A DNA stretch of 64,000 nt from Leifsonia xyli subsp. xyli str. CTCB07. GTDB taxonomy: Bacteria > Actinomycetota > Actinomycetes > Actinomycetales > Microbacteriaceae. Every line of letters starts with the position of its first letter. The first letter of the stretch is position 1. The position numbers were made by a program, and so were the translations under genes. This document shows positions 1 through 8,704 of this stretch, in pieces. The notes under the pieces are model-generated. The model ran no database searches, was not told where the DNA came from, and worked only from the letters and a program-made list of their open reading frames with translations. The stretch spans positions 930,001-994,000 of the forward strand of contig NC_006087.1 in assembly GCF_000007665.1 (NCBI RefSeq), given 5' to 3'.

Positions 1-1283
1 GCCGGGGCGCTGCCGGTCTTATCGGATGGGGCCTGCTTGACGGGCTCATCCTCGTCTTGGCTGCGCCAGTCGTCGGGGAGCAGATAGTCCAGGATGTCGT
101 CGATGGTCACCACCCCGACGAGTCGGTGCTTCTCGTCCACGACGGGAACGGAGACGAGGTTGTAGGACGCCAGGATGCGCGAAACCTCGGCGGCGGAGGT
201 GCCGGCGGTGACCGGTTCCAGGCTCGGATCGAGCAGCGTGCCGAGCCGGACATGCGGGGGATAGCGCAGCATCCGCTGGAAGTGGACGACGCCGAGAAAG
301 CGCCCGGTCGGCGGCTCGTAGGGCGGCAGCGTCACGCACACGGCCGCCCCGAGAGCGGGGGCGAGCTCGTGCCGGCGGATGAGCGCCAGGCCCTCCGCGA
401 CGGTCGTGTCGGCGGAGACGATAATCGGCTCGGTGGTCATGAGGCCCCCGGCGGTGTCCGGGGCGTAGCTGAGCAGCATTCGGACGTCCTCGGCCTCTTC
501 GGGATCCATCAGCTCCAGGAGGTGCTCGCCGCGCTCGTCGGAGAGCTGGGCGATCAGGTCGGCGGCGTCGTCCGGCTGCATTTGGTCGAGGACGTCGGCG
601 GCACGGTGGTCGTCGAGGCTCGCGAGGATCTCCACCTGCTCGCTCTCGGGCATCTCCTCGAGCACATCGGCGAGGCGGTCGTCCGGCAGCTCTTCCGTCA
701 CCTCCAGCATCCGCTGCGCCGGCAGGTCGAGCAAGGCGTTCGCGAGATCGGCGGGCTGCAACTCGGAGTAGGTGGCGATCAGCTGCTCGGCGGACTGCGC
801 CTCGCCACGTGCCAGCCTCTCGCGCACGTCGTTCCAGGCGGCGAACGTGGTCGGCCCCTTGCCGAACGGCGACGCGCCGCTCTTCGGGCGGCGCACGAAC
901 AGCGGGCCGACCGCCCACTCGCCGGTCGCGGACTCCTCGATCGCGACATCCTCGATCGTCGCTTCGCCGCTGCCGTCCGCAAAGTCCACTTTGCGGCCGA
1001 GCAGCTCCGCGATCACTCGAACTTCGCCGCCCCGCTGCTCGAACCGGCGTACGTTGATGAGCCCGGTCGTGATGATCTGGCCGCTGGAGATGCTGGTCAC
1101 CCGGCCGATCGACACGAACACCCGCCGCTTTCCCGGGATCTCGACGATCAGGCCCACGACACTCGGCGGGTCCCTCTTCCGGTAGACGACCAGTACATCC
1201 CTGACCCGGCCCACCCGGTCGCCGACCGGGTCGAACACGCTGGTCCCGGCCAGCCGGGCGACGAAGATACGGGAAGCGCTCAC
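1..1283 (-). CDS. Magnesium transporter-like MgtE N-domain/CBS protein (C-terminus outside window)
   Basis: The frame reads open from a GTG at 1283 to the window edge (427 codons) with no stop. An N-terminal PRC-barrel-like segment (about residues 1-120) is followed by the helical MgtE_N superhelix (about 160-290, repeated LPxxR/LPDDRLADVLEEMP-type units) and two CBS motifs (about 290-410, ending VVTIDDILDYLLPDDW). MgtE_N plus CBS domains sense Mg2+ or nucleotides in MgtE transporters; no membrane part is visible before the edge, so this may be a soluble MgtE-like regulator. A TAGATT -10-like box lies 7 nt before the GTG, which would suit leaderless translation. The gene is divergent from the stress-protein gene. 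Family assignment is firm; transport function is not shown. Confidence 0.8.
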   Translation of the reverse strand, partial: MSASRIFVARLAGTSVFDPVGDRVGRVRDVLVVYRKRDPPSVVGLIVEIPGKRRVFVSIGRVTSISSGQIITTGLINVRRFEQRGGEVRVIAELLGRKVDFADGSGEATIEDVAIEESATGEWAVGPLFVRRPKSGASPFGKGPTTFAAWNDVRERLARGEAQSAEQLIATYSELQPADLANALLDLPAQRMLEVTEELPDDRLADVLEEMPESEQVEILASLDDHRAADVLDQMQPDDAADLIAQLSDERGEHLLELMDPEEAEDVRMLLSYAPDTAGGLMTTEPIIVSADTTVAEGLALIRRHELAPALGAAVCVTLPPYEPPTGRFLGVVHFQRMLRYPPHVRLGTLLDPSLEPVTAGTSAAEVSRILASYNLVSVPVVDEKHRLVGVVTIDDILDYLLPDDWRSQDEDEPVKQAPSDKTGSAP

Positions 1284-1340
1284 AAAGATAAATCTATGCC
1301 CTTCCCACTCGTTGAGGCGGAGCAATGGAACAATGGGGCG

Positions 1341-1961
1341 ATGACCACACCGAGCCCGCTGGGCGGACGCAACCGGATACCCTTCCCGACCCTCCCTCGC
1401 GGCGAGATCGTGGCCACGTACGAGACCTACCCCGAGGCCCAGCAGGCCGTCGACGCGCTCGCGCGCGCCGATTTCCCCGTGGACAAGGTCTCCATCGTCG
1501 GCAGCGATCTGAAGAGCGTCGAGCGGGTCACCGGCAAACTCACCTGGGGGCGGGTGGCGCTGGCGGGCGCGGCCTCCGGCGCCTGGATGGGAATCTTCTT
1601 CGGACTGCTGCTGCTCATCTTCTCGCCGACCCTCAGCTACGCTTTCGTCATCGCCGCTGTGCTGATCGGCGCTGGCTTCGGGATGCTGTTCGGAATCGTC
1701 TCCTACGCGATCAACCGCCGCCGTCGCGACTACACCTCCGTCATGCAGGTGATCGCCACCAGCTACTCCGTGCTCGTGGACGGCGAGCTGCTGAACCGGG
1801 CGCGGAACCTGCTTAGCGGGGTTGCGGCCGAACCGGCCGCTTGGGCGCAGCCCGCGCACCCGAGCGACCCGCCTCCCGCGCAGCCGCTGCCGCCGGCCGC
1901 GCAGCCTGGGCCGCCTCCGGCGCAGACGGGCGATGAGCGCCCGCCCGCGCCGTCCGCGTAG
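1341..1961 (+). CDS. General stress protein 17M-like membrane protein
   Basis: 206 aa. Residues 20-70 form a YflT/general-stress-17M-type fold with the typical start EIVATYETYPEAQQAVD and FPVDKVSIVG. Two hydrophobic segments (about 75-95 and 98-120) probably cross the membrane, and the last 45 residues are a Pro/Ala-rich tail. The ATG at 1341 is chosen because homology begins just after it; the open frame extends upstream to 57 but is antisense to the MgtE/CBS gene there. The gene ends 18 bp before the convergent aminopeptidase stop. The exact role of this family is unknown. Confidence 0.75.
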   Translation: MTTPSPLGGRNRIPFPTLPRGEIVATYETYPEAQQAVDALARADFPVDKVSIVGSDLKSVERVTGKLTWGRVALAGAASGAWMGIFFGLLLLIFSPTLSYAFVIAAVLIGAGFGMLFGIVSYAINRRRRDYTSVMQVIATSYSVLVDGELLNRARNLLSGVAAEPAAWAQPAHPSDPPPAQPLPPAAQPGPPPAQTGDERPPAPSA

Positions 1962-1979
1962 CGCCGCCCGACACGGCGT

Positions 1980-3524
1980 TCAGTTCGCGTTGAGCCGCCG
2001 CACCCACGCCTCCACGTCGTTCGCGGTGCGCGGGATGCCGATCGACAGGTTCTCGGCGCCGTCCCCGGTGACCAGAATGTTGTCTTCGATGCGCACGCCG
2101 ATCCCGCGGAAGCTCTCCGGCACGGTCAGATCGTCCGGCTGGAAGTACAGCCCTGGCTCGATCGTGAACGTCATCCCCGCCTCCAGCACGCCGTCGAGGT
2201 AGAGCTCGCGGCGAGCCTGCGCGCAGTCGTGTATATCGAGCCCCAGGTGGTGACTCGTGCCGTGAACCATATAGCGCCGGTGGTGCTGGTTGTCGGCTTC
2301 GAGCGCCTGCTCGGCAGTCACCGGCAGCAGGCCCCACTCTGCCGTGCGGCGGGCGATCACGGCCATCGCGGTCGCGTGGATCTCGCGGAATCGGATGCTG
2401 GGCTTCACGATCGCGAACGCCGCGTCTGCGGCCTCCCGCACCGCCTCGTACACCAGCCGCTGAGTCTCGGTGAAAGTGCCGTTGATCGGGAAGGTGCGCG
2501 TGATGTCCGCGGTGTAGTAGCTGTCGACCTCGACGCCAGCGTCGAGAAGGATGAGATCGCCCGGGATGACCGGCCCATCGTTGCGCGTCCAGTGCAGGAT
2601 GCAGGCATGCGGACCGCTTGCGGCGATCGTGTCGTAGCCGACCGCGTTGCCGTCGGCGCGCGCCCGGCCGTTGAAGACCCCCTCGACGAGGCGCTCGCCG
2701 CGCGGGTGCGCGACAATGCGCGGCAGGTCGGCGATCACGTCGTCGAAGCCGCGCGCGGTGGCTGCGACAGCGGCGCGCAGCTCGCCGATCTCGAAGGCGT
2801 CTTTGACGAGGCGCAGCTCGGAGAGCTTGCGCGCGAGGCGGTCGTCGCCGGCGCGGTCCTCGGGGTCGAATTCGGCACCGTCCCCCGCGGCGAGGAGCAG
2901 CCGGGCGCCGTCCACCCGGTCGGTGAGCGCCGGGTCGGCTTCGCGCAGCACGAGCGTGTCCGCGTCCACGGCGTCCAGCACGGCCTCCACGGCGGCGATC
3001 CCGCGGGTCGGCAGGCCCAGGTCGCTCTCGACCTGGGCGAGTGAGGGGCGCGGACCGATCCAGAACTCGCCGATCTCCGGGTTCGCGTAGAACTCGTCGG
3101 AGTCTCGGCCGGCGCGCTCGCGGAAGTAGAGGGTCGCCTCGTGCCCGGCGGCGGTCGGCTCCAGCACCAGCACGCTGCCCGGCTCGGAGTCCGACTCCCA
3201 GCCGGTGAGGTGCGCGAACGCCGAGTGGGCCCGGAAAGCGTAGTCGGTGTCGTTCGAGCGCTGTTTCAGCCGCCCGGCCGGGACGATGAGGCGCTTGCCG
3301 CGGAAGAGCTTCGACACGCGCGCACGGCGGGCGGCCGCGAAACCGGCTTGCTCGCGGACGCCGGGGAGAGCCTCGGGGCGCTCGGCCCAGTCGCGGCCGA
3401 TGTACTCCTTGAAAGCCGCTGACCCGGGCGTGGTGGACCGGTTCGCCGTGGCGCGGGGGGCTTCCTCGGCGGGCGAGGCATCGGACGGCGAGACAGTGGG
3501 GTTCTGGGAGGACATGCCGACCAT
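1980..3524 (-). CDS. pepP: Xaa-Pro aminopeptidase (aminopeptidase P)
   Basis: 514 aa cytosolic M24B metallopeptidase that removes N-terminal residues preceding proline. The AMP_N domain spans about 60-240 and the pita-bread catalytic domain about 265-505. All five dinuclear-metal ligands can be read: Asp in LLDAG, Asp in TADITRT, His in HGTSHHLGLD, Glu in TIEPGLYF and Glu in RIEDNI. The frame is open further upstream to 4424, but the start at 3524 has a strong AGGAG 7 nt away; a second ATG lies at 3515. The first 45 residues are Ser/Pro/Ala-rich and disordered-looking. It is divergent from the PHP gene with 24 bp between starts, so its promoter must lie inside that gene. Confidence 0.93.
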   Translation of the reverse strand: MVGMSSQNPTVSPSDASPAEEAPRATANRSTTPGSAAFKEYIGRDWAERPEALPGVREQAGFAAARRARVSKLFRGKRLIVPAGRLKQRSNDTDYAFRAHSAFAHLTGWESDSEPGSVLVLEPTAAGHEATLYFRERAGRDSDEFYANPEIGEFWIGPRPSLAQVESDLGLPTRGIAAVEAVLDAVDADTLVLREADPALTDRVDGARLLLAAGDGAEFDPEDRAGDDRLARKLSELRLVKDAFEIGELRAAVAATARGFDDVIADLPRIVAHPRGERLVEGVFNGRARADGNAVGYDTIAASGPHACILHWTRNDGPVIPGDLILLDAGVEVDSYYTADITRTFPINGTFTETQRLVYEAVREAADAAFAIVKPSIRFREIHATAMAVIARRTAEWGLLPVTAEQALEADNQHHRRYMVHGTSHHLGLDIHDCAQARRELYLDGVLEAGMTFTIEPGLYFQPDDLTVPESFRGIGVRIEDNILVTGDGAENLSIGIPRTANDVEAWVRRLNAN

Positions 3525-3532
3525 TCTCCCAC

Positions 3533-3540
3533 TCCTAGGA
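3533..3540. promoter_or_regulatory. Shared palindromic Shine-Dalgarno for two divergent genes
   Basis: The string TCCTAGGA carries AGGAG-type pairing on the minus strand (7 nt before the pepP ATG at 3524) and AGGA on the plus strand (8 nt before the PHP ATG at 3549). The same six-base palindrome CCTAGG therefore seems to serve both genes. There is no room for promoters between the two starts. Confidence 0.6.
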
Positions 3541-3548
3541 TGGACTGT

Positions 3549-4418
3549 ATGGCAGCTGAGCGACGCTTCCGCGCTCCGGCCGATCTGCACACGCACTCCA
3601 CCGTGTCGGACGGCACGGACACTCCGGGCGAGCTCGTCCGCGCCGCTGCGGCGGCCGGTCTCGGCACGGTCGCGCTCACCGATCACGACTCCACCGCCGG
3701 CTGGCTGGACGCGGCCGCCGCCGGAGCCGAGGCCGCCGTCACCGTCCTCCCCGGCATGGAGCTCTCCACCCGCCTCGATTTCGCGAGCGTCCACCTGCTG
3801 GGCTACCTGTTTGACCCCGAGGACGCCGCGCTCGCGGCCGAGACGCAGCGCGTCCGCGACGGCCGACGCTGCCGGGCGGAGGACATGGTGCGCCGCATCG
3901 CGGAGGACTACGACATCACGTGGGACGATGTGCTCGCCCAGGTCGCGGAGGGCGCGACCGTGGGCAGGCCGCACATCGCGGACGCGCTGGTCGCCCGCGG
4001 ACTGGTCGAGAGCAGGAGCGCGGCGTTCGCCGGAGTCCTCCACTGGCGGAGCGGCTATGTCTGGCCGCACTACGCTCCCGAGCCGCTGACGGGTGTGCGG
4101 CTGATCCGGGAGGCCGGGGGCGTCCCGGTGCTTGCGCACCCCGCGACGTGCGGCCGCGGCACTGTCATCCCGGAGGAGCGGCTGCGCCGCCTGGTCGACG
4201 CCGGGCTCTTCGGCCTCGAACTCGACCATCGCGAGAACCGGCCGGCCGGCGTTGCGCTCCTCCGCGAACTGGCTGCGAAATACGGCCTCGCGGTCACCGG
4301 CTCCAGCGACTATCACGGTTTTGGGAAACCCAATCGTCTCGGAGAGAACACCACCGATCCGGCCGTCGTGGACCGGATGATCGAAGAAGCGACAGGCGCG
4401 GCACCTTTCTTCGCGTGA
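3549..4418 (+). CDS. PHP-domain phosphoesterase (RNase AM/TrpH-like)
   Basis: 289 aa. Complete PHP metal-binding set: LHTHSTVSDG at about 14, TDHDS at about 45, GMELS at about 75, AHPATCG at about 197 and SSDYHG near 257. This architecture matches the YciV/TrpH family (3',5'-nucleotide bisphosphate phosphatase, 5'-3' exonuclease on short RNA); the substrate here is inferred. The ATG at 3549 is preferred over that at 3540 because AGGA at 3537-3540 is 8 nt upstream. It follows no gene on its strand and stands divergent from pepP. Confidence 0.85.
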   Translation: MAAERRFRAPADLHTHSTVSDGTDTPGELVRAAAAAGLGTVALTDHDSTAGWLDAAAAGAEAAVTVLPGMELSTRLDFASVHLLGYLFDPEDAALAAETQRVRDGRRCRAEDMVRRIAEDYDITWDDVLAQVAEGATVGRPHIADALVARGLVESRSAAFAGVLHWRSGYVWPHYAPEPLTGVRLIREAGGVPVLAHPATCGRGTVIPEERLRRLVDAGLFGLELDHRENRPAGVALLRELAAKYGLAVTGSSDYHGFGKPNRLGENTTDPAVVDRMIEEATGAAPFFA

Positions 4419-4486
4419 GCACACGCGGCTACCCTGGTGTTCCGGTGTACGACGATCGGGGATCCGGAAAGCGAGGTGTTCATGTG

Positions 4487-5614
4487 ATGCGACGGTACGG
4501 GGTGTCCGCGACCGTGGCCGCAGCGCTCGCCGGCGCTCTGATCCTGACCGCCGGTATCGCGCCGGCCGCAGCCGACGACTATCCCTCGTGGGACGATGTC
4601 CAGGCCGCGAAGGCGAACGCTTCGTCGGCGCAGGCCGAGGTCGACAAGATCAGCGGTCTTCTCACCCAGCTCCAGTCCACGGCGAACGCGGCGGGCGATC
4701 TCGCGATCAAGCGCGCCGGCGAATACGGGACCGCCGAGACGAGCCTCCAGGCGGCGACAGCGAAATCCGACGGCCTCGCGCAGCAGTTAGCCGCAGCCGC
4801 CGCGAAAGCCGACCGGCTCAAGACGCAGAGCGGCAAACTCGCCGCCCAGCTGACCCGCTCCGGGATATCGGATGTCTCCCTCCGGGTCTTCCTGAGCGCA
4901 AGCGATCGCTCGCCGGCCGACTCGTCGCTGCTCTATCAGCTCGGCGCGATGTCGAGACTCGCCGATCAGGCCAGCAATCTGTTCGCTCAGGCGACCGCGC
5001 AGAGGAACATCGCGGACGCGCTCAGCGCCCAGGCCGCCGTCGCTCAGAGGATACGCGATCGGCTTGCTCAGGACGCGCAGACGGCGTTGCAGGCCGCCCA
5101 AGCGGCCAAAGCGGCTGCGGACGCGGCGCTCTCCGATCAGCAGACCCGGGCGAACACCTTGTACGCACAGCTCGCCTCGCTCAAGAACACCGAGGCATCG
5201 GTCGAGAGATCGTACGCAGAGGGCGTGGCGGCCCGGGCGGTCGCGGCGGCGGCCGCGAACAGCGGCGGCGACGCCGACGGCTTCGCCCCGCCCCCGGGCG
5301 TCGTCGTGGACCCCGCCGGAGCCCAGGCGTACGCGCAGAGCCGTCTCCCCGCCTACGGCTGGGGAGGTACCCAGATGGCATGCCTCATCAAGCTCTGGAA
5401 CCAGGAGTCCGGCTGGCGCGCAGACGCGTACAACACGTCGTCCGGCTCCTACGGCATCCCGCAGTCCCTCCCGGGCAGCAAGATGGCCACCGCTGGCTCC
5501 GACTGGATGACGAACGGCAAAACCCAGATCGACTGGGGACTCGGCTATATCAGCGGCCGGTATGGATCACCGTGTGCCGCGTGGTCGCACGAGATCGCGT
5601 ACAAGTGGTACTGA
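4487..5614 (+). CDS. Secreted coiled-coil protein with C-terminal lysozyme/transglycosylase-like domain
   Basis: 375 aa. Residues 1-30 are a Sec signal peptide ending APAAADD. Residues 35-250 are an Ala/Gln-rich coiled coil of the kind found in cell-wall hydrolases (PcsB/RipA-type N-domains). The last 85 residues hold a lysozyme-like fold: CLIKLWNQESGW with a candidate catalytic Glu, YNTSSGSYGIPQSLPGSKM, and a final WSHEIAYKWY, as in aggregation-promoting-factor C-terminal domains. The probable role is peptidoglycan cleavage or remodelling outside the membrane. The ATG at 4487 has GAGG 10 nt upstream. Converges with the helicase gene 26 bp downstream. Confidence 0.8.
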   Translation: MRRYGVSATVAAALAGALILTAGIAPAAADDYPSWDDVQAAKANASSAQAEVDKISGLLTQLQSTANAAGDLAIKRAGEYGTAETSLQAATAKSDGLAQQLAAAAAKADRLKTQSGKLAAQLTRSGISDVSLRVFLSASDRSPADSSLLYQLGAMSRLADQASNLFAQATAQRNIADALSAQAAVAQRIRDRLAQDAQTALQAAQAAKAAADAALSDQQTRANTLYAQLASLKNTEASVERSYAEGVAARAVAAAAANSGGDADGFAPPPGVVVDPAGAQAYAQSRLPAYGWGGTQMACLIKLWNQESGWRADAYNTSSGSYGIPQSLPGSKMATAGSDWMTNGKTQIDWGLGYISGRYGSPCAAWSHEIAYKWY

Positions 5615-5640
5615 CTCTCGTGCTGCCCGAGCGGCCGTGA

Positions 5641-7116
5641 TCAGTTGCCCGTCGCCTGCGGGGCGGACGCCCCGCCTCCGCTGCCACCGTGCGAACGAAG
5701 GCGTCGGCGTCGCGGCGTGCTGTTTCCGTCGCGGTGCTGGGAGCCACCGCCGTCGTGCGTGCCCGACGCGGACATCGCTTCGTCGCCCGCGGGCTCTTTG
5801 TCCACGGTTCCCGAGCTTTTCGCGGCGGCCCGGGCCCCTTGCCCGCCGCGTGTGCGCCGGCGCTGCCGGTCGCTGCCTCCGCCGGCCGGACCGCGGTCGT
5901 TCGGCCGGCTCTCCGGCGCTTTGACAGCCGGTGTGGACTTGAGCCGGCCTTTGGCTCCCTCGGGGATACCCAGATCGATGAAGAGGTGCGGCGACGACGA
6001 GTACGTCTCCGTGGGCTCGGGCTGGCCGAACTCGAGGGCGCGGTTGATCAGCGCCCACTTGTGCAGGTCCTCCCAGTCCACGAACGTCACGGCGATACCG
6101 GACTTGCCCGCGCGGCCGGTGCGTCCGGCGCGGTGCAGGTAGGTTTTCTCGTCGTCCGGGATGGTGTGGTTGATCACATGAGTGACGTCGTCCACGTCGA
6201 TGCCGCGGGCGGCGACATCGGTGGCGATGAGCACGTCCTTCTTGCCCGCCTTGAATGCGGCCATCGCGCGCTCCCGCTGCTCCTGGTTGAGGTCGCCGTG
6301 AACGGCGGCGGCGTTGAAGCCTCGGTCGTTCAACTCTTCCATGAGTTTGGCGGCGCTGCGCTTGGTGCGCGTGAAGATCACCGTCTTGCCACGGCCCTCG
6401 GACTGCAGGATGCGCGCGACGACCTCGTCCTTGTCGAGCGAGTGCGCCCGGTAGACGAGGTGCTTGATGTTCGCCTGGATCTGGCCCTCGTCGGGGTCGG
6501 TCGCCCGGATGTGGATGGGCCGGGTCATGAAACGGCGCGCCAGGGCGACGATCGGGCCCGGCATGGTCGCCGAGAACAGCATGGTGTGACGGGTGGCGGG
6601 AGTCTGCGCGAACAGTTTCTCGATATCGGACAGGAAGCCGAGGTCGAGCATCTTGTCGGCCTCGTCGAGCACCATCTCCCGCACCGTGCTGAGGTTCAGC
6701 AGACGCTGGCCGGCGAGGTCGAGCAGACGGCCGGGGGTGCCGACCACGACCTGCGCGCCCGCCTTCAGCTGGGCGATCTGCCCCTCGTACGCTTTGCCGC
6801 CGTAGATCGCTGCGATCGAGGTGGGACGGTTGGAGGCGGCCTGCTCGAGGTCCTCGTACACCTGGACGGCGAGCTCACGGGTCGGCACGACCACCAGAGC
6901 CTGCACACCGGGCTCCGGGTCGGCGCCGAGCCGCTGGATGATCGGCAGGCCGAAACCGAAGGTCTTGCCGGTTCCGGTCTTCGCCTGGCCGATGATGTCC
7001 TGGCCGGTGAGGGCGAGCGGGATCGTCTGCGTCTGGATGGGGAACGGCTCGGTGATGCCCTTGGCCGCGAGGGCGTCCACCATGTCCTGGTCGATGTTCA
7101 GTTCGGAGAAAGTCAC
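5641..7116 (-). CDS. DEAD-box ATP-dependent RNA helicase (RhlE-like)
   Basis: 491 aa, GTG start. All motifs are present: Q motif PFPIQTQTIPLAL, Walker A AKTGTGKT (about 44-51), PTRELA, TPGRLLD, VLDEADKM (about 150), FSATMP, VAARGIDV and HRAGRTGR (about 330). After residue 390 the protein becomes a basic, Gly/Arg-rich tail typical of RNA-binding extensions. It unwinds RNA duplexes in ribosome assembly or RNA decay. Its position next to the MiaE-like and DUF3107 genes matches the actinobacterial order around rhlE. Confidence 0.92.
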   Translation of the reverse strand: MTFSELNIDQDMVDALAAKGITEPFPIQTQTIPLALTGQDIIGQAKTGTGKTFGFGLPIIQRLGADPEPGVQALVVVPTRELAVQVYEDLEQAASNRPTSIAAIYGGKAYEGQIAQLKAGAQVVVGTPGRLLDLAGQRLLNLSTVREMVLDEADKMLDLGFLSDIEKLFAQTPATRHTMLFSATMPGPIVALARRFMTRPIHIRATDPDEGQIQANIKHLVYRAHSLDKDEVVARILQSEGRGKTVIFTRTKRSAAKLMEELNDRGFNAAAVHGDLNQEQRERAMAAFKAGKKDVLIATDVAARGIDVDDVTHVINHTIPDDEKTYLHRAGRTGRAGKSGIAVTFVDWEDLHKWALINRALEFGQPEPTETYSSSPHLFIDLGIPEGAKGRLKSTPAVKAPESRPNDRGPAGGGSDRQRRRTRGGQGARAAAKSSGTVDKEPAGDEAMSASGTHDGGGSQHRDGNSTPRRRRLRSHGGSGGGASAPQATGN

Positions 7117-7238
7117 AGAATGCCTGTCGTTTTCGAGTGTGGGGTGCTACGCCCTGATCCTCTCGCAGGCGTAGGGCCGTCGATCCAACGCCGATCGGTA
7201 CGCCAAGCCTACTGGACGTCCCCGTTACACTGCTGTAC

Positions 7239-7955
7239 GTGTCAACCTGGTTTACGCGACGCCCGCCCTCCGCCGAACTGCCGCGCCTCGCGCCCCGAGC
7301 CTCGAAAGCGCCTTCCGCGCGCGTCGATCTGCACGAGGTGATGCCCGACCTGCTGCCCTACCTCGCCCAGGCCGCCTACCTCCAGCTGGAGCAGTTCCAG
7401 ACCCTCGCGCGCGTCGTCGCGGACACCGATTCGCTGCGCGCCAAGGTCGCCGCCGCCGCCGCTGCCGGCCTCGCCATCTCCAAGCACCAGGGCATCGTCG
7501 CCGAGATCCGCCGGCGCGCAGACGATCCCGCGGAGGTCATGGCCCCTTTCGCCGAGGAGGTCGAGGGCTTCCGAGCTCTGCTCGTCGGCTCCGACTGGCG
7601 GGAGACGCTGCTGGCGGCGCTGATGACAGGTGGCCTGCTCGACGACTTCTTCATCCGTCTCGCTGCTGGCCTCCCCGGAGACGCCGGCCCCCGCCTCGCC
7701 CAGCTCCTCGGCTCTGACTCCGGACAAGACGCCCTTCTGAGCGTCCTCCGCAGCGAGATCGAGACCGACCCCCGTCTCGCCAGCCGCCTCGCCCTGTGGG
7801 GCCGCCGGCTGGTCGGCGACACCCTCCTCGTCGCCCGCTCCGCTCTCCACCTCTCGGGCAATCCGTCGACCGACGAAGAACGCATCGAGCCCATCTTCAC
7901 CGAACTCATCGCCGCCCACACTCGCCGCATGGACGCCCTCGGCCTGACGGCCTAA
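7239..7955 (+). CDS. Ferritin-like fold protein, MiaE-type tRNA hydroxylase family
   Basis: 238 aa, GTG start, all-helical. Matches the MiaE_2 ferritin-like family found in actinobacteria beside the DEAD helicase. Residues 28-200 hold the four-helix core, with carboxylates and a His (for example QLEQFQT, AISKHQGIVAEI, SEIETDPRL) that could bind a di-iron centre as in tRNA-(ms2io6A) hydroxylase. The catalytic ligand set is not complete enough for me to call enzyme activity. Divergent from the helicase, 122 bp apart. Confidence 0.7.
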   Translation: MSTWFTRRPPSAELPRLAPRASKAPSARVDLHEVMPDLLPYLAQAAYLQLEQFQTLARVVADTDSLRAKVAAAAAAGLAISKHQGIVAEIRRRADDPAEVMAPFAEEVEGFRALLVGSDWRETLLAALMTGGLLDDFFIRLAAGLPGDAGPRLAQLLGSDSGQDALLSVLRSEIETDPRLASRLALWGRRLVGDTLLVARSALHLSGNPSTDEERIEPIFTELIAAHTRRMDALGLTA

Positions 7956-8059
7956 CCCGCTCCCCGACCCCGCCGCGCCTCCTCCTCCCGCTGCCGGAAA
8001 AGCAGCTGCCGTCCGCCCTCCGTCCGCAGATCTCCTCCCTTTTCGGTGGAGGGGCGCGG

Positions 8060-8362
8060 TCAGCGGGTGGCGGCGCCGCGGTTGAGGGTGTGGAACAGCT
8101 TCTCGTCGTGGGCGGCGCGGACGCGGCCGATGACCAGGTCGGCGGCGGCGGCGATGGCGGCCGTGCCGAGCAGAGTGAGCCACCAGATCCAGCCGCCGGA
8201 CCAGGCGAGCCCGGCCCAGGTGAGGGCGACCCACAGGACGCACGCGACGCTGACGCCGACGGCGGGGATGAGCGCCGAGCCGTGTGTGTGGCGGTTGGGC
8301 AGAAGGTAGCGGGCGCCGAGGCCGAGGATGGCGCCGGCGAGGGCGACGAAGAGGAGTTCCAC
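8060..8362 (-). CDS. Small hydrophobic membrane protein
   Basis: 100 aa, GTG start. Three hydrophobic stretches: residues 2-22, 32-52 and 58-80, the second and third Trp-rich (WVALTWAGLAW, GGWIWWLTLL). The tail is charged. It lies 10 bp downstream of the DUF3107 gene on the same strand, so the two are probably co-transcribed. No function recognised. Confidence 0.65.
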   Translation of the reverse strand: MELLFVALAGAILGLGARYLLPNRHTHGSALIPAVGVSVACVLWVALTWAGLAWSGGWIWWLTLLGTAAIAAAADLVIGRVRAAHDEKLFHTLNRGAATR

Positions 8363-8372
8363 AGACGGGAAC

Positions 8373-8603
8373 CTAGCCGACGAAGCCGATGCGGCGCGAT
8401 TCTTCGGCGCCGACCTCGACGTAGGCGATGCCGTCGGTGGGGACGAGGTAAACGCGGCCCTTGTCGTCGGTCAGGCGGAGGATGCCGGTTCCGCTCGCGA
8501 TGCCGGCCTGCACCTGCTCGGCGAGCTCCTCGGCCGGCTGCGCGGACTCGAAGCTGAGCTCGCGGGGGGCGTTGACGATTCCGATTCGGATCTCCACTGA
8601 CAT
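8373..8603 (-). CDS. DUF3107 protein (Rv3208A/TB9.4-like)
   Basis: 76 aa. Reads as the small DUF3107 family: start MSVEIRIGIVNAPREL, then SAQPAEELAEQV, TDDKGRVYLVPT, and conserved C-terminus AYVEVGAEESRRIGF. In Mycobacterium the homologue sits between the RhlE-like helicase and adnAB, as here. Function is unknown; the fold is a small beta-alpha-beta protein. First gene of a two-gene operon with the small membrane protein. Confidence 0.85.
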   Translation of the reverse strand: MSVEIRIGIVNAPRELSFESAQPAEELAEQVQAGIASGTGILRLTDDKGRVYLVPTDGIAYVEVGAEESRRIGFVG

Positions 8604-8704
8604 GCCTTTCCAAGGTGACCGGCTGAGGTGAGTTCAGACTACCGGTTGGCGGCGCGCGGCCCGGGTCGCGTTCTCTGTCGGCGGACGCCGTTAGCGTGGA
8701 TGCC

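Noticed and set aside
57..1340. Upstream part of the 634-codon plus-strand frame
   Set aside because: It is antisense to the MgtE/CBS gene, whose protein has clear domains; only the part from 1341 has family similarity.
3920..4486. Upstream part of the plus frame ending at 5614
   Set aside because: It overlaps the PHP gene out of frame; the signal peptide begins only at 4487.
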